Assembly: GCA_018813405.1 (NCBI GenBank)
Contig: JAHJBW010000178.1
Location: 1 to 6,910 of the forward strand
DNA length: 6,910 bases
Reading direction: 5' to 3'
Source: Candidatus Margulisiibacteriota bacterium
GTDB lineage: Bacteria; Margulisbacteria; WOR-1; XYC2-FULL-46-14; JAHJBW01
The notes beneath the pieces are model-generated. The model was not told the origin of the DNA. It was given only the letters and a program-made list of their open reading frames with translations, and did no database searches. Shown here piece by piece: positions 1 to 6,690 of this stretch (its first letter is position 1; each line of letters starts with the position of its first letter). Both the position numbers and the translations under genes were made by a program.

Positions 1-171
1 GGGTTTGAGGTGGCTTTCAGTGTTATTGACGGTGTGGTAAAACCGCATGACGATGATATGCTCATCAAAAGAGTTGGGGTGGGCTGCGATAGCCCCGAGG
101 TATTTGCGGCCAAGATAACTTCACTCTATCCTCGAATTATTAAAGGGCTCCGATCGGTGATAAAAAAATGA
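1..171 (+). CDS. Probable polysaccharide deacetylase-family protein, C-terminal end (partial)
   Basis: Frame 1 is open from the window edge to TGA at 169-171 and encodes the last 56 residues of a protein whose beginning lies outside the window. The fragment reads GFEVAFSVIDGVVKP, then DDDMLIKRVGV, then a helix-like tail ending in IIKGLRSVIKK. The pattern of G-[YF]-x-x-A-[FL]-[ST] followed by a G-x-x-x-P turn, an acidic patch, an R-[IV]-x-V strand and a final amphipathic helix resembles the C-terminus of NodB/polysaccharide deacetylase-family proteins, which remove N- or O-acetyl groups from sugars. None of the catalytic metal-binding motifs is in the window, so the family call rests on this tail alone. 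Its position directly ahead of a glycosyltransferase, overlapping it by four bases, fits a polysaccharide locus. It could instead be another sugar-locus protein. Confidence 0.5.
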   Translation, partial: GFEVAFSVIDGVVKPHDDDMLIKRVGVGCDSPEVFAAKITSLYPRIIKGLRSVIKK

Positions 172-1262
172 AAAAGAAGATACTGGTCTTTTATCATGGC
201 AATACTTATGGGGGTATCGATACTTTTCTAAAGGGTCTGCTTCCTGCACTGGCCGACAATTTCAAGCTGGTGGTCGTTTCCATACATGACAGTACGGACA
301 TGATGGCCTTGCTCGATAAAGATAAAGTGGTTTTTTACAAGGTCCCGCTCAATAAGTGGTTTCTTGGCTTTGGGCTTTTCCATCTGGCAAGCTTGATCGT
401 CAAAGAAAAGATCAATATTATCCTCTCCATGGAGCTTGTAATAAGCGGGCTGGTCAGGCCCATCAAGATTTTTTTCCCCCGCGTCAAACATGTTACTTCC
501 GTATGTTGTGACGGAAGAGAGTTCAATAAAGATTCCCAGTCATTGCTCAACTTTTTCTTTACGACGCTAAACAAGTTGACTTTCTTCCTGGTCGATAAAT
601 ATATTTGTATATCTAGATTTCTGGCGGATTCATATTTGATAGAAGAGGGTATCCCCAGGACAAGGATAGAAGTGATCTATCTTGGGGTTGATCATAATGC
701 AAGCAATAATGTCTCAATGGTTGACAGGCCGTTTTCTCCCTTCCGGGTTGGTTATATTGGCCGCAGGTCGCACGAAAAAGGATTTGATATTTATCTGGAA
801 GTGGCAAAACGATTTGTCGATCAGCAGGATAATTTTCAATTCAATTATGCTGGCGTTGGAGAGTTCTTTGAAAAACAGGCCCAGGAACTCTGCAAAGCCT
901 TTCCTGGTTTTTTTGTGGATCGCGGATATTTTGCTGATGTCTCAAAATTCTACGAACAAATGGATTGCATAATCATACCATCCAGGAGCGAAGGGTTTTG
1001 CTACATTGTTCTCGAAGCTTACAAGTACGACAACCTGGTCGTTTCATCCGACGCGGGAGCATTGCCAGAGCTGGTTCAAGATGGTGAAAATGGCCTCATA
1101 TGCCGCAGTGAGAATGTTGATGACTTTGTAAAGGCCCTGGCGCTTCTTCAGAAAGAGGCTGGCTTGAGAAAAAGATTGATCGACAACAGTAAATCCGCGC
1201 TTCAAAGGTTCAGTCTGAATAAAATGCAAGAAAACTATGTCGCGTTCTTTAAGGGAGTATAA
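168..1262 (+). CDS. Glycosyltransferase, GT4-type (GT-B fold)
   Basis: This 364-residue protein has the length and two-domain layout of GT4-family retaining glycosyltransferases, which transfer a sugar from a nucleotide donor to a lipid-linked glycan on the cytoplasmic side of the inner membrane. The N-terminal Rossmann domain begins with a short strand and a glycine loop (YGGI, residues 14-17) followed by an acceptor-side helix. The C-terminal domain opens with GYIGRRSHEKG (195-205), the strand and basic loop typical of the donor-phosphate site. It continues with IPSRSEGF and the E-x7-E pair at E275 and E283, then DAGALPELV and DGENGL, all hallmarks of the family. The start ATG overlaps the preceding stop (ATGA). 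A GGTGA ribosome-binding sequence lies at 156-160, seven bases before the start. The donor and acceptor sugars cannot be read from the sequence. The next gene begins six bases after the stop. Confidence 0.92.
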   Translation: MKKKILVFYHGNTYGGIDTFLKGLLPALADNFKLVVVSIHDSTDMMALLDKDKVVFYKVPLNKWFLGFGLFHLASLIVKEKINIILSMELVISGLVRPIKIFFPRVKHVTSVCCDGREFNKDSQSLLNFFFTTLNKLTFFLVDKYICISRFLADSYLIEEGIPRTRIEVIYLGVDHNASNNVSMVDRPFSPFRVGYIGRRSHEKGFDIYLEVAKRFVDQQDNFQFNYAGVGEFFEKQAQELCKAFPGFFVDRGYFADVSKFYEQMDCIIIPSRSEGFCYIVLEAYKYDNLVVSSDAGALPELVQDGENGLICRSENVDDFVKALALLQKEAGLRKRLIDNSKSALQRFSLNKMQENYVAFFKGV

Positions 1263-1268
1263 GGTGTT

Positions 1269-2633
1269 ATGCCGCTGGAATTCTTAATGATCTTTATCAT
1301 CATTTGTGTTGCGGGCGTCGGCTTTCTGCTGGTACGGCCAAGATATCCCTATATATTATTCTCGATCTTCGCCCCCTTCAGCTATTATTATGCTTATCTA
1401 AGTTTGAATGCTTATGGCACAGGGACCGTTGTGGAAAAAAGCTTGAAGGACCTCTTCATCCTGGCAGTTTATGCCCTGTGGCTCCTGTACGTTTTTGTCT
1501 CAAAAAGAGTGAAATTCCCCGTTTTGCCGTCAACCTATTTGATATTCATGTTCGTCTGGATAGTTGTCCTGCAGGCTTTAAGGGCTTTTACCATCTCTAA
1601 TTTCGCAGCGGTAATGGTAGTAAGGAACATGATAGAGTTTGTGCCGCTGGTCATACTGGTCCCCACTATCGTAAGGGACAGGAATGATCTCAGGTTCTTG
1701 TTAAAGCTTTCCCTTGCCTGCTTTGCGGTGGTTTTTTTGCTGGCTTATTATGAGGCTTTTTACCTGTTCAACGCGCATTATCTTGGCATCGAAAGGCTGC
1801 ATTCCACATTGTTCAACCCAAACAATCTGGGCGTTTATCTTACTATGTTTTCCCTTTTACTAATAAGTTTATATCTTAGAAAGCAATATTTCTTCAACAG
1901 AATGCTTACGGCGGCATTGATCTTGGCGTCATTGATACCGCTCTTATTGACGTTGTCCAGATCTGCCCTGATAGCTTTTCTTGTCGGAACGTTCATGCTT
2001 TTTAAGATCAACGGCAGGCTCAAACAGCTCTTTGTGGTTGTGCCGTTACTTGTGATCGTGCTTTCTATCTTTATTGGCATCCTTGCTCAAAATATGATGT
2101 TGTCCAATATCAGTGACAGGTTCATCTTTTTGCCCGGTTCCGACAAAATGACCCATGCCACGGGCGGACGCTTTGCGATCTTTAAAAATAGCTATGATCT
2201 AGTAGTGGAAAGACCAGGTCTTTTATTTGTTGGAACGGCTTTTCAATCATTCAATCGCAATGATCGTTATAACTTTGCTTCGATCGTGTCGGAGAAGAGC
2301 TGGAGAGGGGTAGGTGGGATGTCAATGGATAATTACTATTTCTATTTATTGCTTGGCGGTGGAATAACCGTTTTATTCTTTTATTGCGCCATATTATGGA
2401 TATTGTTCAAGGAAGCCATGCATATTTCCATGACTTCATCCGACACATTTTTACAGGCCATTAGCTCTGGCATTGCGGTTATCTTTGTTGTTTATGCTAT
2501 CATTGGTATCTTTGGAGATGTTCTTGCCGCCTTTCCCGCTAATTTTTATTTCTGGAGCTTTATTGGCTTACTTATCGCCATTAAAAAGATGGAGTCTGAG
2601 GATCGGGTGGATATTGAAAAAAAGCTGTCATAG
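1269..2633 (+). CDS. O-antigen ligase/polymerase-like membrane protein (Wzy_C family)
   Basis: This 454-residue protein is strongly hydrophobic, with about 12 predicted membrane spans and short polar loops. Features of the O-antigen ligase/polymerase (Wzy_C) superfamily are visible: a FNPNNLG segment at 182-188, a TLSRSAL helix start at 228-234 just before a span, a periplasmic-type loop with GGRF (299-302) and ERPG (314-317) matching the R...P-x-[LF]-x-G pattern, and a DNYY segment (354-357) leading into a glycine-rich span where family members often have H-N. Such proteins join repeat units into a chain (Wzy) or transfer the chain to an acceptor (WaaL type), at the periplasmic face of the inner membrane. 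Sequence alone does not separate the two roles. Possible ribosome-binding sites are AAGGGAG at 1251-1257 (11-base spacing) and AAGG at 1261-1264. The tail after the last span is short, charged and cytoplasmic-like. No truncation is seen. Confidence 0.85.
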   Translation: MPLEFLMIFIIICVAGVGFLLVRPRYPYILFSIFAPFSYYYAYLSLNAYGTGTVVEKSLKDLFILAVYALWLLYVFVSKRVKFPVLPSTYLIFMFVWIVVLQALRAFTISNFAAVMVVRNMIEFVPLVILVPTIVRDRNDLRFLLKLSLACFAVVFLLAYYEAFYLFNAHYLGIERLHSTLFNPNNLGVYLTMFSLLLISLYLRKQYFFNRMLTAALILASLIPLLLTLSRSALIAFLVGTFMLFKINGRLKQLFVVVPLLVIVLSIFIGILAQNMMLSNISDRFIFLPGSDKMTHATGGRFAIFKNSYDLVVERPGLLFVGTAFQSFNRNDRYNFASIVSEKSWRGVGGMSMDNYYFYLLLGGGITVLFFYCAILWILFKEAMHISMTSSDTFLQAISSGIAVIFVVYAIIGIFGDVLAAFPANFYFWSFIGLLIAIKKMESEDRVDIEKKLS

Positions 2634-2651
2634 TGCTAAAATAACATATAC

Positions 2652-2680
2652 CTGCAATGGTTAAAATTCTTTGATATTAT
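2652..2680 (+). promoter_or_regulatory. Candidate extended -10 promoter close to the FkbH-like start
   Basis: The 55-base gap after the Wzy-like gene contains TGATATTAT at 2672-2680. This reads as an extended -10 element: TG, one base, then TATTAT, which matches TATAAT at five of six positions. The -35 region 17 bases upstream (CTGCAA, 2652-2657) is poor. Initiation would fall near 2687, almost on the ATG at 2689, which has no Shine-Dalgarno sequence. A leaderless transcript is therefore conceivable. The region is AT-rich, so chance occurrence is a real possibility. Confidence 0.25.
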
Positions 2681-2688
2681 CTAAAAAA

Positions 2689-4299
2689 ATGAGAAAAATT
2701 AAGTGTTCATTAATATCTGACTTCAATATCGAGAATCTTGCCAGCCTGCTGATTGCTCGTGTCAGGCACCCTCAAATAGAGGTTGATGTTTCCCCCTATG
2801 GACAGGTTGTTCAGGCATTAATGACCGGCCATCCTGATGAGGCAGGCTTTCTGGTGGTCTGGACCAGGCCGCAATCTGTTATAGCTTCTTACCCGCACGG
2901 ATCACTGGACGAAATGTTTAAAGAAGTGGATGCCTATTCGGATCTTCTAATAGAAAAGAGCAGGAAGGTCAAGGCTATTCTGGTCCCTGCCTGGACCGAT
3001 CTTTTCTCGGGAAGAGGCCTTGGCCTGCTGGATTTGAAGCACGGAGTTGGCACAGGCAATATCCTTATGGCCCTTAACCTGAGGCTTGCGCGAAACCTGG
3101 ATGCCGCCGGCAATATTTTCCTGATGGATGCGGGCAGGTGGGTCATCTCTGCCGGCAAGAACGCGTTCAATCCCAAATTGTGGTACATGGCCAAGATCGC
3201 GTTTAATATCGATGTTTTCAAAGAAGCGGTAAAAGATATTAAAGCTGCCGTAAATGCCATCCTTGGAGAAAGCAAAAAGCTTATTGTGCTTGATCTTGAC
3301 GATACTCTATGGGGCGGCATTGTTGGCGATGTTGGCTGGGAAAACCTGAAGCTTGGCGGGCATGATTTTCAAGGAGAAGCCTTTGCGGATTTTCAGCGAG
3401 CGCTAAAGTCTTTCAAAGATCGAGGCATACTGCTTGCCATAGTCAGTAAAAATGAAGAATCGGTTGCGTTGGATGCCATTGAAAAGCACCCTGAAATGAT
3501 ATTAAAGAAAGATGACTTTGTCGGCTGGCGCATAAATTGGGGGGACAAGGCTCAAAATATTGTGGAGTTGGTCGGGGAACTCAACCTGGGCCTGCAGTCG
3601 GTGGTGTTCATTGACGACAACCCGGCTGAAAGGGCAAGGGTGGCCGAAGCCCTGCCAGAGGTGCTTGTCCCCGATTGGCCTGAAGATAAGATGCTCTATA
3701 AAAAAGCCCTGCTGGATCTCAGGTGTTTTGATGCGGTAACAATAGATCAAGACGATCTTCAGAGAACGAAAAGTTATCTCGATAATCAAAAGCGGGAAGC
3801 GGAAAAGAAAAGCTTTCCTACGATCGACGAATGGCTGAAAAGCCTGAATATGCGAATAGTTTTTGAGGATCTCAATAATGCCAACCTGCAAAGGATAGTG
3901 CAGTTGTTCAACAAGACCAATCAGATGAACCTTGCCACCCGCCGCCTTACCGAATCGGAGCTACTGCAATGGCTGGCAGTGCCCAACCGAAAGCTTTGGT
4001 CGGTTTCCATTTCTGACAGGTTTGGACATATGGGACTTACTGGTATAATAAGTATAGAGTTAAGTGACGGCAAAGTGTTCATAGTGGACTTTATTTTAAG
4101 CTGCCGCGCCATGGGACGCCGCGTCGAAAATGTCATGGTAGAAAAGGTCATTGAGTACGCTAAGCAAGCTGGCGTCCGCCATGTTTTGGCGAAATTTAAA
4201 GAAACAGAGAAGAACAAACCCTGTCTTGATTTTTGGAAGTCATCCGATTTTCAGCACTGTGTTGAAGAGAACATCTTCAGCCTGGAAATTGCGGGATGA
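2689..4299 (+). CDS. FkbH-like HAD-IIIC family protein (glyceryl transferase/phosphatase type)
   Basis: From ATG 2689 the protein has 536 residues. A TTG at 2671 would add six residues (MILSKK); neither start has a clear ribosome-binding site, so ATG is preferred. Residues 1 to about 190 match the N-terminal domain of long FkbH-like proteins (DVSPYGQVVQALM, then LVVWTRP). The HAD core follows: nucleophile motif DLDDT at 202-206 followed by LWGG, motif II SKN at 253-255, the motif III lysine in WGDKAQN (K287), and the acidic motif IDDNP with D309 and D310. The C-terminal region is acetyltransferase-like, with FNKTNQMNL near 407-415 and LSCRAMGRRVE around C472. Characterised FkbH proteins dephosphorylate 1,3-bisphosphoglycerate and load a glyceryl unit onto an acyl carrier protein as a thioester, in the cytoplasm. 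All expected HAD residues are present, so activity is plausible. Its carrier partner is presumably one of the two ACPs downstream. The exact substrate is inferred, not shown. Confidence 0.9.
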   Translation: MRKIKCSLISDFNIENLASLLIARVRHPQIEVDVSPYGQVVQALMTGHPDEAGFLVVWTRPQSVIASYPHGSLDEMFKEVDAYSDLLIEKSRKVKAILVPAWTDLFSGRGLGLLDLKHGVGTGNILMALNLRLARNLDAAGNIFLMDAGRWVISAGKNAFNPKLWYMAKIAFNIDVFKEAVKDIKAAVNAILGESKKLIVLDLDDTLWGGIVGDVGWENLKLGGHDFQGEAFADFQRALKSFKDRGILLAIVSKNEESVALDAIEKHPEMILKKDDFVGWRINWGDKAQNIVELVGELNLGLQSVVFIDDNPAERARVAEALPEVLVPDWPEDKMLYKKALLDLRCFDAVTIDQDDLQRTKSYLDNQKREAEKKSFPTIDEWLKSLNMRIVFEDLNNANLQRIVQLFNKTNQMNLATRRLTESELLQWLAVPNRKLWSVSISDRFGHMGLTGIISIELSDGKVFIVDFILSCRAMGRRVENVMVEKVIEYAKQAGVRHVLAKFKETEKNKPCLDFWKSSDFQHCVEENIFSLEIAG

Positions 4300-4313
4300 A
4301 GTCAATCTTGACT
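4300..4313. repeat. Short perfect inverted repeat
   Basis: AGTCAA and TTGACT are exact reverse complements separated by only two bases (TC), directly after the FkbH-like stop codon. With a two-base loop and no T-run it would not make a normal intrinsic terminator. Its right arm coincides with the -35-like TTGACT of the promoter candidate that follows, so an operator is possible but unproven. A 14-base palindrome may also be chance. Confidence 0.3.
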
Positions 4314-4336
4314 GAACCTAAATTTGACAGCATAAT
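4308..4336 (+). promoter_or_regulatory. Candidate sigma-70-type promoter before the KAS III gene
   Basis: TTGACT at 4308-4313 (five of six matches to TTGACA) and CATAAT at 4331-4336 (five of six to TATAAT) are separated by exactly 17 bases in the 48-base gap ahead of the KAS III gene. Against it, transcription would begin near 4343, downstream of the good ribosome-binding sequence at 4336-4341, so that site would be lost from the transcript. A second, perfect TTGACA at 4324-4329 has no convincing partner -10. Read-through from upstream genes remains the simpler explanation for expression. Confidence 0.3.
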
Positions 4337-4341
4337 AAGGA
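4336..4341 (+). promoter_or_regulatory. Ribosome-binding site of the KAS III gene
   Basis: TAAGGA lies six bases before ATG 4348 and matches the anti-Shine-Dalgarno sequence well. It fixes 4348 as the start. Confidence 0.7.
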
Positions 4342-4347
4342 AATCGA

Positions 4348-5433
4348 ATGGTAAAAATTAAATATAACGGCGCAAAAATAGCTGGGATCGTGACCGTCGT
4401 TCCGGAACACAAGCGGCGCATTGATGACGAAGTGCATTTATACGGCAACGATCCCAAGCAGATCGCGCGCATTAAGAATGTTATTGGCCTGAACGAAAGG
4501 TATGTTTCCGACGTGGATACTACCACCGCGGACCTGTGCCAGGAAGCGGCCATCATCTTGTTGAAAGGCCTAAATGTCAACATTCAGGATATTGACGGCA
4601 TGATCCTTGTTACACAGACCCCAGACTATTATTCTCAGCCGTTCACGGCCGCCTGTTTACATGCCAAACTTGGCCTTTCAAAGGATTGTTTGGCCTATGA
4701 TGTCAATCTGGGCTGTTCGGGTTTCGTGTATGGCCAATGGCTTGCCCATATGATGGTCTCGTCCGGGACATGCAAAAATGTTCTGCTTTTGGTGGGGGAT
4801 ACTACCAGTAAAATATGCCATCCCAGGGACAGGGCCGTTGCTCCATTGTTTGGCGATGCGGGGACAGCGACCCTGATACAGCGATCTCAGCAGGAAAACC
4901 CGACTTTTTTCACCCTGCACACCGATGGAACGGGATTTCACAATATCATCGTTCCGGCTGGCGGGTGCAGGATGCCCAGGTCTTCCGAGACCTCTATCGA
5001 GGTTGAATACGACGACGGAAACGTAAGGACCAAAGAACATCTCTACATGAACGGAGGCGAGGTGTTTAATTTTACGATGCGTGAACTGCCCCCGGCCATG
5101 AAGGAAATATTCGAATTTTCGGGCAAGACCATTGAACAGATCGATTATGTTGTTTTCCATCAGGCCAATAAGTATATTATAACCAATATTGCCAGAAGGC
5201 TGAATCTTCCCATGGACAAGGCTCCGGCCGAGACCACTGGAAGATATGGCAATCTCAGCTCTGCCTCTATACCGGCCACAATATGCGACGTGCTTTCAAA
5301 TGAAGTTTCCTCTTCAAGCAAGGAGCTGGTCCTGGCCGGGTTCGGGGTAGGGTTTTCCTGGGCAACCTGTGCGGTTAAGCTTGACAGTATCTTTTGCCCC
5401 GAGGTACAGCTCTACAAAGGAAATGACAAATGA
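4348..5433 (+). CDS. 3-oxoacyl-ACP synthase III (FabH-like ketosynthase)
   Basis: This 361-residue thiolase-fold enzyme condenses an acyl primer with a malonyl-type extender on an acyl carrier protein, in the cytoplasm. The full KAS III triad is visible: Cys123 in NLGCSGF, His271 in FHQANKY and Asn302 in RYGNLSSAS, with the usual order and spacing. The C-terminal GFGVGFSWA matches the glycine-rich end of FabH. It is roughly 40 residues longer than E. coli FabH (317). By hand alignment of the segment ending in GLNERYV with FabH DEWIVTRTGIRERHI, the CoA-contacting Trp32 and Arg36 of FabH are replaced by Arg41 and Val45. This may mean a primer other than acetyl-CoA, perhaps an ACP-bound one (inference). 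The stop overlaps the ACP start (ATGA), a strong sign of coupled translation. Housekeeping fatty-acid initiation is less likely because of the polysaccharide context and the FkbH-like neighbour. Confidence 0.92.
   Translation: MVKIKYNGAKIAGIVTVVPEHKRRIDDEVHLYGNDPKQIARIKNVIGLNERYVSDVDTTTADLCQEAAIILLKGLNVNIQDIDGMILVTQTPDYYSQPFTAACLHAKLGLSKDCLAYDVNLGCSGFVYGQWLAHMMVSSGTCKNVLLLVGDTTSKICHPRDRAVAPLFGDAGTATLIQRSQQENPTFFTLHTDGTGFHNIIVPAGGCRMPRSSETSIEVEYDDGNVRTKEHLYMNGGEVFNFTMRELPPAMKEIFEFSGKTIEQIDYVVFHQANKYIITNIARRLNLPMDKAPAETTGRYGNLSSASIPATICDVLSNEVSSSSKELVLAGFGVGFSWATCAVKLDSIFCPEVQLYKGNDK
5416..5421 (+). promoter_or_regulatory. Ribosome-binding site of the first ACP gene
   Basis: AAAGGA sits inside the end of the KAS III gene, eight bases before ATG 5430, and supports that start in the ATGA overlap. 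Confidence 0.6.
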
Positions 5434-5657
5434 CTAAACAGGAATTATTGAAAGAGATAAAGAACGCGCTTCAGAGGGACGATGATATTGCTGAAGATAT
5501 GGAACTTGAATCTATAGAAGAGTGGGATTCTCTGGCGGCCCTTACTCTTCTTTCTCTTTATGACCAGCTTTTTTCCGTCACATTTACCATGGCCGAGATC
5601 GGCAAATGCAGGAAAGTATCTGACCTTGTTGCCCTGGTTGGGGATAAGGTGAGCTAA
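5430..5657 (+). CDS. Acyl carrier protein (first of two)
   Basis: This 75-residue acidic protein has standard carrier-protein length and a four-helix pattern. The phosphopantetheine attachment site is Ser34 in EEWDSLAAL, where the D-S-L signature is intact. The W-D-S-L form and the later sequence EIGKCRKVSDLVALV are typical of specialised carrier proteins in secondary-metabolite and polysaccharide loci rather than of the housekeeping AcpP. In the cytoplasm it would carry an acyl thioester between partner enzymes. Its gene overlaps the KAS III gene by four bases and is separated from the reductase gene by two bases, so KAS III and the reductase are the likely partners. Whether it holds the starter, the extender or the finished acyl group cannot be told from sequence. 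Confidence 0.9.
   Translation: MTKQELLKEIKNALQRDDDIAEDMELESIEEWDSLAALTLLSLYDQLFSVTFTMAEIGKCRKVSDLVALVGDKVS
5646..5652 (+). promoter_or_regulatory. Ribosome-binding site of the reductase gene
   Basis: AAGGTGA lies within the last codons of the ACP gene, seven bases before ATG 5660. It matches the anti-Shine-Dalgarno sequence and supports that start. Confidence 0.6.
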
Positions 5658-5659
5658 TT

Positions 5660-6394
5660 ATGATCAAATTTCAGAAAGAGGACAATTATCTTGTTACCGG
5701 GGCGTCGTCCGGCATTGGGCGTGCGATTGCCTCAAAGATCATAGAACTTGGCGGAAGCGTCATAGCTGTTGCTCGAAGGGAAGAAAAGCTAAATGAGCTT
5801 GGGGCAGTTAGCGAGGTGATCGATCTGTCCGCGAAAGTCGACGATCTATCTTCCTGGATGCTCGATCTTGCTAAAAAACATGGCAAGATCAAAGGGTTGG
5901 CGCTGTCTGCCGGCGTTCAGGAAACTGTCCCGCTAAGGGCCACCAATCTTTCAAAGGCCAGACAGCTTTTTGAGCTGAATTATTTTGCCAACCTGGCTTT
6001 GGCCAAGGGCTTTTGTGATAAAAGGGTCAATGCTGGCAGGGGCAGTTCAATGGTGTTCATTTCCTCCAATGCGGCTATTTCCGGTATGCCGGGACTTGTC
6101 AACTACAGCGCTTCAAAAGGGGCGCTGGATGCCGCTGTCAGGGCCATGGCGGCAGAGCTGGCTCGCGACGGGATCAGGGTCAACTCGGTATTGCCGGGCT
6201 TTGTAAGGACGGAAATGACCGAAAAATGGGGCAGTATGAACGGCCCGACTTATTTTGAAGAAATGGACAAGAAATATCCCCTCGGCATTGGACGGCCCGA
6301 ACAGCTCTCTGGCGTTGCCTGTTTTTTGCTTTCCGATTCAGCAGGTTGGATAACAGGCCAGAATATAGTTGTTGATGGTGGAGGCAGTCTGTAA
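5660..6394 (+). CDS. Short-chain dehydrogenase/reductase, FabG-like
   Basis: This 244-residue protein is a classical SDR of FabG length (E. coli FabG is 244). The cofactor loop TGASSGIG spans 13-20, and the arginines in VARREEK (39-40), after the second strand, suit NADPH. The catalytic residues are Asn107, Ser136, Tyr149 and Lys153 (YSASK). PGFVRTEMT (179-187) and the C-terminal ITGQNIVVDGGGSL are standard for the family. The usual N-N-A-G motif is altered to L-S-A-G (82-85), which is uncommon. In this context it probably reduces the 3-oxoacyl-ACP made by the upstream KAS III to a 3-hydroxyacyl-ACP; another carbonyl, such as a nucleotide-sugar ketone, cannot be excluded. It lies between the two ACP genes, two bases after the first and overlapping the second by one base (TAATG). 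GGAGG at 6380-6384, near its end, serves the next gene. Confidence 0.9.
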   Translation: MIKFQKEDNYLVTGASSGIGRAIASKIIELGGSVIAVARREEKLNELGAVSEVIDLSAKVDDLSSWMLDLAKKHGKIKGLALSAGVQETVPLRATNLSKARQLFELNYFANLALAKGFCDKRVNAGRGSSMVFISSNAAISGMPGLVNYSASKGALDAAVRAMAAELARDGIRVNSVLPGFVRTEMTEKWGSMNGPTYFEEMDKKYPLGIGRPEQLSGVACFLLSDSAGWITGQNIVVDGGGSL

Positions 6395-6690
6395 TGCGGG
6401 ACAAAGTAAAGGAAGTAATCCTAGAAGCCATAGTTGAGACAAATCAACTTATGCCCGAAGGCAAAAAGATCGAGCGTTCTTTAGAGGCAAAACTATCCGC
6501 TCCCGAGGGCAAGCTTGACTCGCTGTCTCTGGTGAACTTTATTGTTTGTCTGGAAGAGAAACTGGAAAAAAAACTTAACATTACCCTTGCGCTGGCAAAT
6601 GGCGATACCATGACAGCCGGCAAAACCCCTTTTTCGGATGTGGATAATCTTTCCCAATATATCTGCGAGCTTATCAACAAAAGCAAGTAA
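6394..6690 (+). CDS. Acyl carrier protein (second, long form)
   Basis: This 98-residue protein carries a D-S-L signature at Ser43 (KLDSLSLVNFIV), the expected phosphopantetheine attachment site. A helix rich in E and K follows, then LALANGDTM and KTPFSDVDNLSQYI. This layout (LDSL-x-LV, then an L-A-x-x-x-x-M segment, then S/T-P-F and a final L-x-x-YI) matches a group of longer carrier proteins often found beside acyl-activating or acyl-transferring enzymes in polysaccharide loci. It is clearly not a duplicate of the 75-residue ACP upstream: the sequences around the serine and the C-terminal halves differ. GGAGG at 6380-6384, nine bases ahead, and a TAATG overlap with the reductase support the start. 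It shares a second TAATG junction with the gene that follows. The bound acyl group is unknown; it may hold a different intermediate from the first ACP. Confidence 0.85.
   Translation: MRDKVKEVILEAIVETNQLMPEGKKIERSLEAKLSAPEGKLDSLSLVNFIVCLEEKLEKKLNITLALANGDTMTAGKTPFSDVDNLSQYICELINKSK

Noticed and set aside
2671..2688. TTG at 2671 as the start of the FkbH-like gene
   Set aside because: It is possible but has no ribosome-binding site, uses a weaker start codon and overlaps the -10-like motif. The ATG 18 bases downstream keeps the whole conserved N-terminal domain.
3502..3891. A 129-residue open frame on the minus strand
   Set aside because: It is antisense to the HAD core of the FkbH-like gene, including the conserved IDDNP motif, and shows no family features. 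It is a by-product of codon usage in the sense gene.
4300..4330. Intrinsic terminator after the FkbH-like gene
   Set aside because: The inverted repeat has only a two-base loop, low GC content and no following T-run, so it does not form a usable terminator hairpin.
4324..4368. Second promoter using the perfect TTGACA at 4324-4329
   Set aside because: The nearest -10-like sequence (TATAAC, 4363-4368) is 33 bases away and inside the coding region; nothing suitable lies at 16-18 bases.
4678..5160. A 160-residue open frame on the minus strand
   Set aside because: It lies wholly within the KAS III gene, which has a complete catalytic triad. Its translation shows no recognisable domain, and no matching ribosome-binding site was found.
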